In this document: positions 22,202-33,277 of the stretch, one piece after another
Layout of the letters: each line of letters opens with the position of its first letter
Position numbering within the stretch: the first letter of the stretch is position 1
Source: Hordeum vulgare subsp. vulgare
Taxonomy: Eukaryota > Streptophyta > Magnoliopsida > Poales > Poaceae
Direction: 5' to 3'
DNA: 64,000 bases
Assembly: GCF_904849725.1 (NCBI RefSeq)
Contig: NC_058524.1
Coordinates: 493,336,263-493,400,262 of the forward strand
Notes under the pieces: model-generated
Told to the model about the DNA's origin: nothing
The model's input: the letters and a program-made list of their open reading frames with translations, nothing else
The model's database searches: none
Position numbers and translations under genes: made by a program

Positions 22202-22830
22202 CTTTCAGCCTGCCCGTTGAATTGCGGATACGCTATAGCCGCCAAGTCAAGCCAGATGTGCTCTTTCTGACGAAATTGCTACATAGCTCCTTTGGATAGG
22301 TTGGTACCATTGTCCGCAATAATGCTATGAGAATAGCCAAAATGGTAGATTATTTTTTTCAATTATTTTACCGTTGTTTCCGTGTCACAGTTGCTGACAA
22401 GTTCTGCCTCACCCCATTTGGTGAACTTATCAATTGCGACCAGCAGGTGAGTCTTTTTTACCGCAGACATTTTGAACAAACCAACCATATCAGGCCCATA
22501 GACTTCAAACGACAATGTGATTGGGATCATGCGCAACTCTTGTGCCGGCACATGGGCTTGTCAGGCAAACTTTTGACATCCTTCACACTTGCATACAAGG
22601 TCTTCTGCATCATCATGAGTTGTTAGCCAATAAAACCCTTGACGAAAAGCCTTTGCCACCAAGGATCTTGAGCTGGCATGATGCCCACGGTCACCTGTGT
22701 GGATTTCACTGAGAATTCGTTGCCCTTCCTCTTGAGACACACAACGTTGAAAAACGCTAGTGCTGCTCCACAGATGTAACTCGCCTTTGATGATGATCAT
22801 CGATTCAGATCGACGAACTATCTGGCGCAC
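22202..22830 (-). pseudogene. pol: Gypsy integrase zinc finger and core
   Basis: The zinc domain reads ILSEIHTGDRGHHASSR and then CKCEGCQKFA (H-H-C-C type). The core begins around 22551 with PITLSFEVYGPDMVG and LLVAIDKFTKWGEA, where the first catalytic Asp position of the usual WGxD motif is altered. Near 22207-22230 the frame reads AYPQFNGQAES, the HPQTNGQ-E equivalent, just before the X1 insertion. Stops and frame changes separate the blocks. Confidence 0.8.
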
Positions 22831-23022
22831 CTCGACTTCCTCATTTGGGAGTTCTCCTCGAGTGACGTATGCTAAATATGGTACCGTCCAATCTTGGGTA
22901 GCTCAAAGAGCTGCCACTAGCTATGATTTTGGGTCTGGAATAGCTATATCCTCTTGAGATGGTAATTTCACAGAGGGGGTGTGAAGGACATCCAAAAAGA
23001 TATTAAGAGGGACCTGTTTCTA

Positions 23023-23680
23023 CTAAGAACCAAGCCACGGTAAAGCATCTGCCGCCTCATTGAGTCGGTCATCTATGTGATCAACTTGATAGCCATGGAA
23101 GTAACCCACCACCTTGGTGATTGCTCGTTGATAAGCCTCCATCAAAGGGTCTTTAGAATCCCAGGTCCCTGAAACTTGTTGCGCCACTAAGTATGAGTCG
23201 CCCAAACACCTGACCCGGTTGAGGTTCATTTCCTTGGCCATCCTTAGCCCATGCAACAGGTCCTCATATTCAGCTGCATTGTTAGTACAAGAAACATGAG
23301 CCGTAAAACATAACAGAACTTGTCACCTCGTGGGGAAGTTAGCACGACTCGAGCCCCACATCCTTCTAATTGTCTGGACCCATCAAAGTGAAAAGTCTAG
23401 TATGTGTTATGTGTCATATATTCTGGAATTTGTAGCTCCGTCCAGTCATTGATGAAATCCACCAGGGCTTCAGTTTTATGGCCGTTCGAGGCATGTACTT
23501 TACCTGTTGTGGACTGACGTCAATTGCCCACACGACGATTCGTCCAGTGGCCTCGCGATTTTGGATGATATCTCCAAGGGTTGCTGAACAAACCACGGTG
23601 ATTGGATGCTCCTGAAAGTAGTGTTTTAACTTACGACTTGCCATAAATACCCCAAAGACCAAATTTTGCCAATGTGGATA
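23023..23680 (-). pseudogene. pol: Gypsy RNase H region (two RNase H-like parts)
   Basis: Minus-strand blocks read HPITVVCSATLGDIIQNREATG and IVVWAIDVSPQQVKYMPRTA (end of the retroviral RNase H and connection) then MAKEMNLNRVRCLGDSYLVAQQVSG and VDHIDDRLNEAADAL. The latter resemble the additional archaeal-type RNase H of Tat-lineage Gypsy elements (D in LGDS, N-A-D in NEAADA). Frame breaks at 23256-23414 and elsewhere. Confidence 0.72.
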
Positions 23681-24767
23681 TCATTGTTTGGATAAGGTCA
23701 AGACTTCACTGAAAAAATAGACTGGTCGTTGAACCGGATATTCGTTTCCTTCCTCCTTTCGTTCGACAATAACTGCAACACTCACGGTCTTTGAGTTGGG
23801 AGCAATGTACAGGAGCATGGGTTCTTTGTTAGTAGGGGTGGCTAAAACCCATGGCTCAGCCAACTGCTTCTTGAGGGCTTCAAAAGCTTTGTTGGCTACA
23901 TCAGTCCAAAAAAAATTGTTTGTCTTCTTCAGCAGTCGATAGAGAGGGATTGCCTTCTTCCTGAGGTGGCATATAAACCTGCTCAGTGCTGTGATGCGGC
24001 CAGCCAGGCGTTGTACCTGGTTTACATTAGCCGGCTTACACACTAAGATGACTGCCTTGATCTTGTTGAGATTGGCTTTAATGCCTCGTTCAGAAACCAA
24101 GAAGCCTAGCAATTTACCGGCAGGGACCCCAAAGAGACACTTAGCCAGGTTAAGCTTCATGTGGTACACTCGAAGGTTATCAAATGTTTCTTTGAGATCA
24201 TCCAAGAGTGTCTCCTTCTTCCAAGACTTCACCTTGATGTCATCAACATAAGTGTGAGCGTTGCACCCAATCTATAAGTCAAAGCAATCCTGCACACATC
24301 ACTAATAAGTCGCCCCGCTCTCTTAATCCCAAAAGGCATAGAAACATAGCATAAGGCACCGAAAGGGGTTATAAAAGTCGTCTTCTCCTAATTCTCCTTA
24401 GCCATTTCGATCCGGTGATAGCCTAGGTATGCATATGAAAAGCACAATCGCCCGCAACCCACTCTAGAGTCAATGATCTCGTAGATGTGCGGGAGGGCAA
24501 AAGGATATTTTGGACATGCTTTGTTGAGATCCTTGGAATCAACAACATGCACCAGGTGTCGTTTTTCTTCAGAACAAGCACGGGGTTAGCCAACCATTCA
24601 AGATGAAAAACTTCAATGATAAACCCAGCAGCTAGGAGTCGGGCTACCTCTTCCCCGATAGCCTCCCGTCTCTCCACATTAAAACGATGGAGGTATTGCC
24701 ATACTGGTTTCATGTTTGGATCCACATTAAGATGGTGCTCAGCAAGTTCCATCGGCACTCCAGCCAT
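23681..24767 (-). pseudogene. pol: Gypsy reverse transcriptase
   Basis: The RT N-terminal part (24423-24767) has EVARLLAAGFIIEVFHLEWLANPVLVLKK. The catalytic motif YVDD lies at 24239-24250, downstream of an in-frame stop. The C-terminal part (23681-24232) has LAKCLFGVPAGKLLGFLVSE-type and RLAGRITALSRF motifs and the start of RNase H (VYFFSEVL). The broken frame between 24250 and 24423 and stops exclude function. Confidence 0.82.
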
Positions 24768-24830
24768 GTCAGAATATTTCCATGCAAATATGTCACAATT
24801 CTCATGGATGAACTCGATGGGTGTGCTTTC

Positions 24831-26232
24831 CTATTTAGGACCCACACCGGTCCCAATGGTGAACTGCTTGGATGAGTCGCCTGGGACAAGGTCAATCTGT
24901 TTGGTATCTTTAGCTGGCTTAAACTTGAGAGATTCTTCGGACTCATTCGTTAGCTTCTTGAGAGGACTCATGTTGGCCAGGTCAACATTAGTCATGTAAA
25001 ACTTTAGTTCTTCGGCAGCGCACACCAACTCAGCGTAGGATGCCTCCCGTTCCTCACATTTCTGAGATGTTTTCCTATCTCCTTTCACTGTAATAGTGAC
25101 GTTCGGACCCGACAACTTAAGCTTGAGGTAGACATAACAGGGACGAGCCATGAAACGTGTGTAATCCTCTCTTCCAAAGAGAGCGCGATAGGGGCTTTGT
25201 ATCTTCACCACTTCGAAAGTCAAGGGCTCGATCTTGTAGTTATGCTCATCGCCGAAAGCCATGTCGAGCTTTGTTCACTAAACTGGATATGCCGACTTCC
25301 CAGGAACGATGCCATGGAAACGATAGTCAAAGTCTCCAAGCTGCTGTCGAGGAGATTCATCCGTCGAAAGGTGTCATAATATAGTATTTTGATGATGCTT
25401 CCTCCGTCCATGAGGACCCTTGAGAGGTTATAGCCACCCACTTGAGGCGCTACCACAAAAGCTAGATCTTTGGGATTGTTGATTCGGGGAGAGTGATCAA
25501 GTCGCCTCGAGGTCATCGGTTTCTCAAACCAACAGAGATACTCGGGAATCGCCGGCTCGGCTATGCTGATAGCTCTCCTTTTGACCTCTGTATCTCATTT
25601 CCAAGCATTGATGGTGAAGACATGGTACTGACCACTTCTTCGCTTGTTGAGGTCCCCGGATGACCCGCCAGGGGTATCCTGACCCGGGCGTTCCTCTTTG
25701 TGCTTCTCGAGAATCCGGTTCTAGAAATCTCACATGATATAGCAGTCCTCCCATGGATGATTGGCCGGCTTCTCCTCGGTACCATGTTTCGGGCAAGGCG
25801 CCTTGAGCGCAGCCTCGTAGTTGGGCATCTTGCTCGTGTGATAATTCTTAGGGTGGCCGCTCTGCCGCTGGTTTTTGAAAAGAGCGTTGGCACTGACCGC
25901 AAACTCTGACCCACCTTCGGGTTGCTTCCGCTTATGTGCTTAACTTGGCCTTCAACGTCCCTATCTTTGACATGATGGGCTAACCCGGTGTTCTTCACCA
26001 AGGTGTGGCTTCGGCTAGCCCTACTCTGGCGGGGCTGAGCACACTGAGACGACTCAACTATGTTGGTGCAGATGTCCGGCTCAGGTGCTGCTTGGTTGAC
26101 CTTACCAATGAATATGTGGATCTTGCAAAAGGGGACTCGGTACCCGTACTCGATTGAGTCGGCATCGAGACCCCAACTTGAATCGTTGATGTAGATATTG
26201 CCATGACAACTCTTGGTCATCTGACCCGCCAC
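24831..26232 (-). pseudogene. gag: Gypsy gag and protease region
   Basis: A block near 25700-25800 (NHPWEDCYIM in one frame) resembles the His/Cys motif at the end of Tat-type gag. The protease region, 25220-25516, contains RVLMDGGSIIKILYYD with DGGS in place of DTGS, as is usual in this lineage. 24831-25262 continues as the protease-RT linker (ALFGREDYTRFMARPCYVYL). Several overlapping frames are needed to read it through. Confidence 0.65.
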
Positions 26233-26290
26233 GTAGCTCCTGAACCCTGGAAGAGCTTCCTCCGAGACTCAACTCCACCTTCTGATTGCT

Positions 26291-26307
26291 CCATGGTGGG
26301 TGCCAAC
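26291..26307 (-). other. Primer-binding site of the Tat-type Gypsy
   Basis: The minus strand immediately inside the LTR reads TTGGCACCCACCATGG, similar to the TTGGCGCCCACCGTGG motif common next to LTRs of this lineage in grasses. The priming tRNA was not assigned. Confidence 0.55.
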
Positions 26308-26824
26308 TGTCGTGGTTTTGTCACAGCAGATGCCCTTGTGAACAGACTTAGTGGTGAGTCCATCGTCACGATGTGGCGACTCGAAGGGGTTGATCAGGAA
26401 CAAGAGGTAGATTTACCCAGGTTCAGCCCCTCCCATGGAGGTAAAAGCCTACGTCCTACTTTGGTGTCTATATTGATGGGGATCTCGGTTACAAGGATGC
26501 GAAATCGCTAACATAGCTCTTGAGAGTTTCTTACGAGATCTTTTTGGCTCGAGGGCTTCCCTTTATATATAGGTAGAGTCCTTGAGTTTACAACAGAGTC
26601 CGGGTCGAACAAGTACCCAAGCCCTATTACGATTCTACTTTATCTTGCCTCCAAGCTAGGAAAGCTTCTAGCGTCTCCAACCTCGTGGGCCTTAAGTCGC
26701 TGTCTTCTGGTGTTGGTCCATCTGACGGCTTACCCGATAAGTCTTTTGGCTTGCCCTCTTGTCTTCTCTACGGTTTGACCCGACCTAGTATGACGGGTTA
26801 TACCGTGGGGTTATATCCCCGACA
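26308..26824 (-). repeat. 5' LTR of the Tat-type Gypsy
   Basis: It is bounded by TGTCGTGG (26308) and CCCCGACA (26824), giving TGTCG...CGACA termini and a length of 517 bp. A TATA-like CCTATATATAAAGGG lies on the minus strand near 26563-26577. No second copy exists in the window, so the right boundary rests on terminus shape and on the abrupt start of the tandem array 7 bp later. Confidence 0.68.
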
Positions 26825-26830
26825 TATGAT

Positions 26831-28160
26831 GCATCAAAATAGGTTGAAAATCATATACGTGTCCATGGATGCATTCTCTAGGACCAATGCAAGATATGCC
26901 AATGAATTTCAAACATATCGGGATCTTGCCTCGGCCACAAACAATGAGAAAACTGGGTTTGAAATTCATGTAAATGAAACACTCGTGAGAAATTCATGAA
27001 ACTTGGCATGGTGTCATGACATGGCTCATATGTGTTGTTGTAAAAAAAATTCCTATTTGGGACAAGTTCTGGAACAAGGCCCTTACAAATCAGAGCTTCT
27101 TACGCGTAACTTTTTGGTTCCGATATGGAACGCTTCACGTTACATGGGGAAACGATATTTGCTGCCTCTTCTCGTCTTGAACTATTTCTAGATGCAACAT
27201 AGACACACATTAGTGTCGTGCTAAAACGTAGAATTATACACGGCTCCTTCGGCCTTTTTTACATTAATTTACTTTTATAGACATTTAATACACATAATTC
27301 GAATTTTAACTACAATCAAAAGGTGAGGAGCATCAAAATGGGTTGAAAATCATATAAGTGTACATGGCTACATCTTTATGGGCCATGCAAGAAATGGAAT
27401 GAATTTCAAACATCTCGGGATCTTGGCTCGGCCACACGAACATTGAGAAACTCGGGTTATAAATTCATGTAAATCAAAAAATCATCAGAAAATTCATGAA
27501 AATTGGCATGGTGCCATGACATGACACATGTGTCGTGGTAAAAAATAGACCAATTTAGGATAAGTATTGGCACAAACCCCTTACAAACCAGAATTTCTTA
27601 CGAGGAGCTTTGTGGTTCTGATATGGAAAAGTTACCTTACGTGGGCAAAGCGACATCCGCTGCCTCTTCTCGCCTTGAACTTTTCTAGAGGCAACATAGA
27701 CCAACACGAGTGTCGTGCTAAAATATGTAATTATACAGGGTTTGTTGGCCCTTTTTATACATTAATTGAGTTTCGTAGAAATTTAATATGCATAATTCAA
27801 TTGGAACTACGGTCACGTGGTCCGGCGCAACAAAATGGTTTGAAAAATCATATAAGTCTTCATGACATGCCTTTAGAAATGGGAAGGAATTACAAACATC
27901 TTTGGTTTTTGCCTCGGCCACAAACATTGAGAAACGTGGGTTATAAATTCATGTAAATCAAAAACTTGTCAAAAATTCATGAAACTTGATATGGTGCCAT
28001 GACATGTCACATAAAGGCATCATAGGATTCTCCTATTTTGTTCTAGAGCCAACATTGAGAATATTGGTTTAAATCATAGTAAATCTAAAACTCACAAAAA
28101 ATTCAAGAAATTGGGCATGGCGTCATGATATAGCACAAATATGTTGTTATATTCATCGTG
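26831..28160. repeat. Tandem array of ~498-bp repeats
   Basis: Unit starts GCATCAAAAT(A/G)GGTTGAAAATC at 26831 and 27330, and a variant GCAACAAAATGG at 27827, giving spacings of 499 and 497 bp. Shared inner landmarks are GGGATCTTG(C/G)CTCGGCCACA, TTCATGAAACTTGGCATGG, CATGACATG and AACATAGAC. A shortened fourth unit (from about 28030) lacks the first half. Satellite-like or transposon-internal origin cannot be decided from the sequence. Confidence 0.85.
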
Positions 28161-29251
28161 TCCACTATGGGAAAATGTGTCGTGTGAGTAGCAGTTTGAC
28201 TTGATAGGAGGCATGCGTGTTGGCCTCCGCTTCACATGCTCCTAGGGAAGCGTACGAGAAATACATTGTAGGATCACTGGGAAGCAAGCCCTTTTACCTC
28301 CATATACACCCGCCTCGCTTTCAACCTGGCCATCAACGATGCCCGAGCCATTGTTTAATAGGCGGCTTCACTGCCGCTTACTCACAATCCTCTCTCTTAG
28401 CTTCCCATTCCCCTCTATCATTCAGACCTCCACTCACCTACGCCTAGGCGCACAAGGATCATATTCTACTAGTCTTCCGGTTTGGTGAAATAGATACCAG
28501 GCGAGAGGAGATAGAACATAAAGATAAATGGTATGCCAAGAACATGGCCCTGGAAGAGCTGCATGTTCTAGCAGATGCTGCCCTGGCGCACCCGCCAGCA
28601 TCCAGCACCATGCCCGCGCCAACAACCATCCCCATGGCATTGATGGGCTCGTCGCCGAGCATCATCGCAACGCTGGGAACCGCGGGCGTCAGTGAGGTCC
28701 CTATGCACTTGCGCGAGCTCGTGTACGTGCAAGAGCCAGCAACTCCTCCTATGCCCGTGCTCGTGTGCATACCTGCACACGTCGTGTAGGTCCCATGCAC
28801 GTGCTCGGACCCACCACTGCCGTGCACATGCGCGTGCCTGCACCCACCACGCGTGTGTCGTGCATGCGCTTGCCCCCATCACGACCCCTCAGCTAATTGG
28901 GACGCCACCGTCGACCGCTTCCTGACAACCCCGCTAGTCACCGCCTCCCTGCCCCCACCCCGTCGGTCGCGTGATGACCGACTCTTTGATTGGGAAGTCC
29001 ATAATATGCTGGTCTCATTTGAAGAATTGAGCAGCTACACACCGGAGCACGACAACACCGACACAGGATGTTGCCGATGCCGCTGCAACTACTTTTATTT
29101 ATATTTATATCTTGATCGTATGAATGTAAAGTCAAAGCTCAACTGAATACAATCTATCGTTTGATAAACTAAGTATTTATCTCTGAATTCACATAGTAAA
29201 CAAACTAAAGAAAAATCATCAATGTTTTCATTGAATAGACAATCATCACAA
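28161..29251. other. GC-rich unassigned region left of G1
   Basis: A plus frame at 28544-28789 (81 codons, Ala/Pro/Met-rich) is open but has no recognised domain. It is preceded by an in-frame stretch reading KDKWYAKN. The 28700-28880 stretch alternates GTGC/CACG words. No gene is claimed; it could be a decayed exon or transposon DNA. Confidence 0.4.
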
Positions 29252-29256
29252 ATGGT
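29252..29256. repeat. Target-site duplication ATGGT of G1, left
   Basis: Exact match to 41574-41578. Confidence 0.93.
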
Positions 29257-30947
29257 TGATGACCCACAAGTATAGGGGATCAATCATAGTCCTTTCGATA
29301 AGTAAGAGTGTTGAACCCAACGAGGAGCAGAAGGATCTGACAAGTGGTTTTCAGCAAGGTAAAAATCTGTAGGCACTGAAATTGTCGGTAACAAGTGATT
29401 GTGTGGTGAGATGATTCGTAGCAAGCAACAAGTAAAAAAGTAGCAACGGTGCAGCAAAGTGGTCGAATCCCTTTTGTAGCAAGGGACAAGCATGGACAAA
29501 GTCTTATAGGAGGAAAAACGCTCCCGAGGATACACGGGAATTTCTGTCATGCTAGTTTTCATCATGTTCATATGATTCACGTTTGTTACTTTGATAGTTT
29601 GATATGTGGGTGGACCGGCGCTTGGGTACTGCCCTTACTTGGACAAGCATCCCACTTATGATTAACCCCTCTCGCAAGCATCTGCAACTACGAAAGTAGA
29701 ATTAACATGAAGTCTAACCATAGCATTAAACTAGTGGATCCAAATCAGCCCCTTACGAAGCAACGCATAAACTAGGGTTTAAGCTTATGTCACTCTAGCA
29801 ACCCATCATCTACTTACTACTTCCCAATGCCTTGCTCTAGGCCCAAATAATGGTGAAGTGTTATGTAGTCGACTTTCATATAACACCACCAGAGGAAAAA
29901 CAATATACAACACATCAAAATATCGAACGAATACCAAATTCACATGACTACTATTAGCATGACTTATCCCATGTACTCGGGAACCAAAGTAACTACTCAC
30001 AAAGCATAATCATATTATGACCAGAGAGGTAATGAGTAGCATCAAGGATCTGAACATAAACTCTTCCACCAAATAATCCAACTAGCATCAACTACAAAGA
30101 GTAGTCAACACTACTAGCAACCTTACAAGTACCAATCGGAGTCGCGAGACGGAGATTGGTTACAAGTGATGAACTCGGGTTTGGAGATGAGATGGTGCTG
30201 ATAAAGATGTTGACGGTGACGAGTCCCCTCCGATGACAGGAGTGTTGGTGATGACGATGGCGACGATTTCCCCCTCCGGGAGGGAAGTTTCCTGGCAGGA
30301 TCGTCCTGCCGGAGCTCTAGATTGGTTCTGCTCAAGTTCCGCCTCGTGGCGGCGGCTAAACCACGAAAAAGCTCCTCCTTGGTTTTTTCCTGGACAAAAC
30401 CCTTCATATAGCAAAAGAGGGGGGCAAGTGGGCCTACAGGGTGCCCACAAGCCCTAATGGCACGCCCCCCTTTGGCACTTCTTGGGCCCAGTATTTTTGA
30501 TAAATCAGAAAAACAATTGAAAGGACGTGGATGTCGCCTAGAGGGGGGATTGAATAGGCGCTTTAAAATAATTAAGGTTTAGGCTAGAACAAATGTGGAA
30601 TAAAACTAACGTTTAATTTGTCAAGCACAAAACCTACAAACAACTAGGCTCACCTATGTGCACAAACAACTTATGCTAAGCAAGATAAACAACTAAGTGA
30701 TAGCAAGATATTTTACAATAAACAATATGTCTATCACAAAGTAAAGTGCATAAGTAAAGGGTTCGGGTAAGAGATAACCGAGGCACGGGGAGACGATGAT
30801 GTATCTCGAAGTTCACACCCTTGCGGATGCTAATCTCTGTTGGAGCGGTGTGGAGGCACAATGCTCCCCAAGATGCCACTAAGGCCACCGTAATCTCCTC
30901 ACGCCCTCGCACAATGCAAGATGCCATGATTCCACTGAGGGACCATT

Positions 30948-31065
30948 GAGGGCGGTCACCGAACCCGTACAAATGGCAAACCTTGGGGGCGGTCACCGAA
31001 CCCGTACACGTGGCAACCCTTGGGGTCGGTTACCGGTACTCGTACAAATTGCTCGGGGCGATCTC
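30948..31065. repeat. Short tandem repeat in X2 (about 3 units of ~40 bp)
   Basis: Three successive copies of GGCGGTCACCGAACCCGTAC-type sequence followed by AAATGGCAA/ACGTGGCAA and CCTTGGGG. The third copy is diverged (GGTCGGTTACCGGTACTCG). Confidence 0.75.
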
Positions 31066-31162
31066 CACAACCTAATTGGAGACCCCGACGCTTGCCCGGA
31101 GCTTCACACCACAATGGTTGAGCTCCGAGACACCACCAAGCTTCTAGGATGCCAAAGCATCC

Positions 31163-31219
31163 ACGAAGAACAATATCTAGGGTAGTGGCATCCACGAAGA
31201 ACAATATCTAGGGTACTAA
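31163..31219. repeat. ~31-bp tandem duplication in X2
   Basis: GCATCCACGAAGAACAATAT followed by CTAGGGTA occurs twice in direct succession (starts near 31157-31163 and 31188), separated only by a GTG. Confidence 0.8.
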
Positions 31220-31608
31220 GTACCAAAGGTAGTAAGCTTCTCAATTTCTCACTTCCACGTATCACCGTGGAGAACTCAAACCGATGCAACTAATGCAATG
31301 GCAAGAACACACGAAGTGGTCAGGTCCCTCACACTCAAATCCCTCCACAACAACGAAACCTATGGAGAAATATGAGAGGAAGAACAAGGAGCTCACAAAG
31401 AACTCCAATATCTAGATCCAAGGGGTTCCCCTCACAAAGAGGAGAAAGTGATTGGTGGAGATGTGGATCTAGATCTCCTCCCTCTTTTCCCTCAAGAACA
31501 AGCAAGAATCATTGGAGGGATTGAGAGTGAGCAAGCTCTAAGAATGTCAACAATGGAGGTAGAACAAGAGCTCAACGGATGGATCAAACCAAGGGGGAAG
31601 AAGACCCC

Positions 31609-31618
31609 CTTTATATAG
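31609..31618 (-). promoter_or_regulatory. Putative TATA box of X2
   Basis: CTATATAAAG on the minus strand, followed by GGGGTCTTCTTCCCC, matching the arrangement in X1 at 21482. Confidence 0.5.
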
Positions 31619-31662
31619 TGGGGGGAGTAATCAGACCGTTACCCCCACTTATAGCCCGAGCC

Positions 31663-31955
31663 CAGCGGTACTACCGCTGGCTCCAGCGGTACTACCGCTG
31701 ACCCTCCGGCAGTACTACCGCTGGCTGCAGCGGTACTACCGCTGACCCTCCAGCGGTACTACCTCTGGCTGCAGCGGTACTACCGTTGAGCCCATGGTAG
31801 CGCAAAGATACTACCGGGCCAACCACCGCCAAGAAAGTCTTCGCAAAAATGTCCGACGCAGTACAACCTCAAAGATGACGGTACTACCGCTGGGACAACG
31901 GTACTACTGCCAGCTCTAGCGGTACTACCGCTAGGGCCAGCGGTACTACCTCTAC
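31663..31955. repeat. Palindromic minisatellite in X2
   Basis: About ten units based on CAGCGGTACTACCGCTG, separated by short spacers such as GCTC, ACCCTC and GCTG. The core AGCGGTA-C-TACCGCT is a perfect inverted repeat, so each unit could form a hairpin. Confidence 0.85.
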
Positions 31956-33263
31956 CGCTCGCCACTGAAACAGCCATAACTTTCGCATACGAGCTCCGAA
32001 TCGACCAAACCCAAGCTTGTTGGATTCAGGACGACAAGAGCTATCCAAACAGCGACCATGCATATATGAAAATGTCAATGATATAGAGATGTGAGTCCTC
32101 TATGAATGAAGAACCGGCAAAAACTCCAACATCGAAAACATCATAGTAGATGCATATGGACTCCGTTTTCGATGAACTCGAGCTTGTCACGAAGATGACC
32201 ATAAGCTCTAAAACTCACAAAGAGAAACACCAAACAAGAACCAAGAAGTATGATGGAAGGATGCCAATGGTTTGAGCTCTCAACGAACGATACGATGAAG
32301 CCACTCACTAGAGAGCCCCCCTTGATAGTACATCAATCTATCCTAAACAGAAAACCTATCAAGGGCAAACCTATACCTTGCACCTCGTCCTCTTGAGCTA
32401 GATGATGATGATCTTAGCTTCCTCAAGATGGACCAACTTTCTTGATTGCGTTGGCTTGATGAAGACTAGTTGATTGCTCCCCCATACTTACTATGGGTGA
32501 GCCACTCTTAACATATCTTCACAAGTCCATTGCCACCACAATGGACGGCAAGCTTCAAGCACGATATATTAATGCTGATCCTCTTCAACTTGCACACCGC
32601 AATCTTGATGACGATCACCACTTGATGTCATCCTTCATGGGTTGTATGAGATCTTCCTCTAGACGCAAGCCCATGGAAACACACCTAACCCCCACATAGA
32701 ACTCTCACAAAGACCATGGGTTAGTACACAAATACGTACTGGACACTGCTTACCATACCATGGGATCACTTGATCCCTCTCGGTACATCTTGTATGCTTT
32801 GTGTGTTGATCATCTTGATTTACTCTTCGTGTGACGATCTTGATCAACCTTGTGTCTCTATGACCATTCTGTGGATAATACCTTGAATACCACCTTGGTC
32901 ATCATATAAAATCCTTGAACCCAACAAATGGACTTCAGGAAGTGCATATGGACAAATCCTATAAATATAACTTAAGGCAACCATTAGTCCATAGGAATTG
33001 TCATCAATTACCAAAACCACATATGGAGATATATACTCTAACAAAAATCCTCGTTGATTTTTACGGCATTTGGAGTTGCGCAGAATAGGTACCTTAACTT
33101 TGCTCCACTTTCAGGCCAGAATTCCAGTTCCGACATTCTCCCTCTTCATGTAAACCTTGCAAAATAAGAGAGAAAAGGCATAAGAATTGTACCGTGAAGT
33201 GAAATAAGAGCCAAAGAAGCGATAAATATCAACATGAAAACATGATGCACAATGGACGTATCA

Positions 33264-33277
33264 ACTCCCCCAAGCTT
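33264..33277 (-). other. Polypurine tract of G1
   Basis: The minus strand AGCTTGGGGGAGT lies directly before the LTR terminus TGATACGTCC. The same tract is in G2 at 43894-43907. Confidence 0.8.

Larger units (their letters stand above)
15600..26824 (-). mobile_element. Tat-type Ty3/Gypsy element with antisense gene (decayed)
   Basis: On the minus strand from right to left: 5' LTR (26308-26824), primer site, gag, protease with DGGS, RT with YVDD, RNase H, a second RNase H-like domain, and integrase (split by X1). Then comes a region with a plus-strand, spliced, antisense gene. PR-RT-RH-INT order is Gypsy. The extra RNase H and the antisense gene are features known from the Tat/Ogre lineage, including maize Grande. 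The 3' LTR is absent because the left side joins a foreign LTR fragment at about 15580. Many stops and frameshifts. Confidence 0.78.
30518..33043 (-). mobile_element. X2: LTR-like element (solo LTR candidate) with hairpin repeats
   Basis: In minus sense it starts TGTTAGAGTATATATCTCC (33043) and ends CGTCCTTTCA (30518). Flanking pentamers ACAAT (30513-30517) and AAAAT (33044-33048) are a near-exact 5-bp duplication, and removal restores the LTR sequence seen at 41335-41362. It is 2,526 bp. A TATA-like core CTATATAAAG lies on the minus strand at 31609-31618. It contains an array of AGCGGTACTACCGCT palindromes and other small tandem repeats. It shares ends and layout with X1. No protein domain was found. 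Confidence 0.72.
29257..33263 (-). repeat. 3' LTR of G1, split by X2
   Basis: 29257-30517 and 33044-33263 together correspond to the whole 5' LTR 40049-41573, in order and with high similarity. Without X2 it is about 1.48 kb. Confidence 0.92.

Noticed and set aside
26831..28160. rDNA intergenic spacer repeats
   Set aside because: No rRNA sequence nearby and no typical spacer motifs; only the period is suggestive.
31663..31955. Regularly spaced palindromic repeats looking like a CRISPR array
   Set aside because: Plant nuclear context, spacers only 4-10 bp and themselves repetitive, no cas genes; it is a minisatellite within an LTR-like element.
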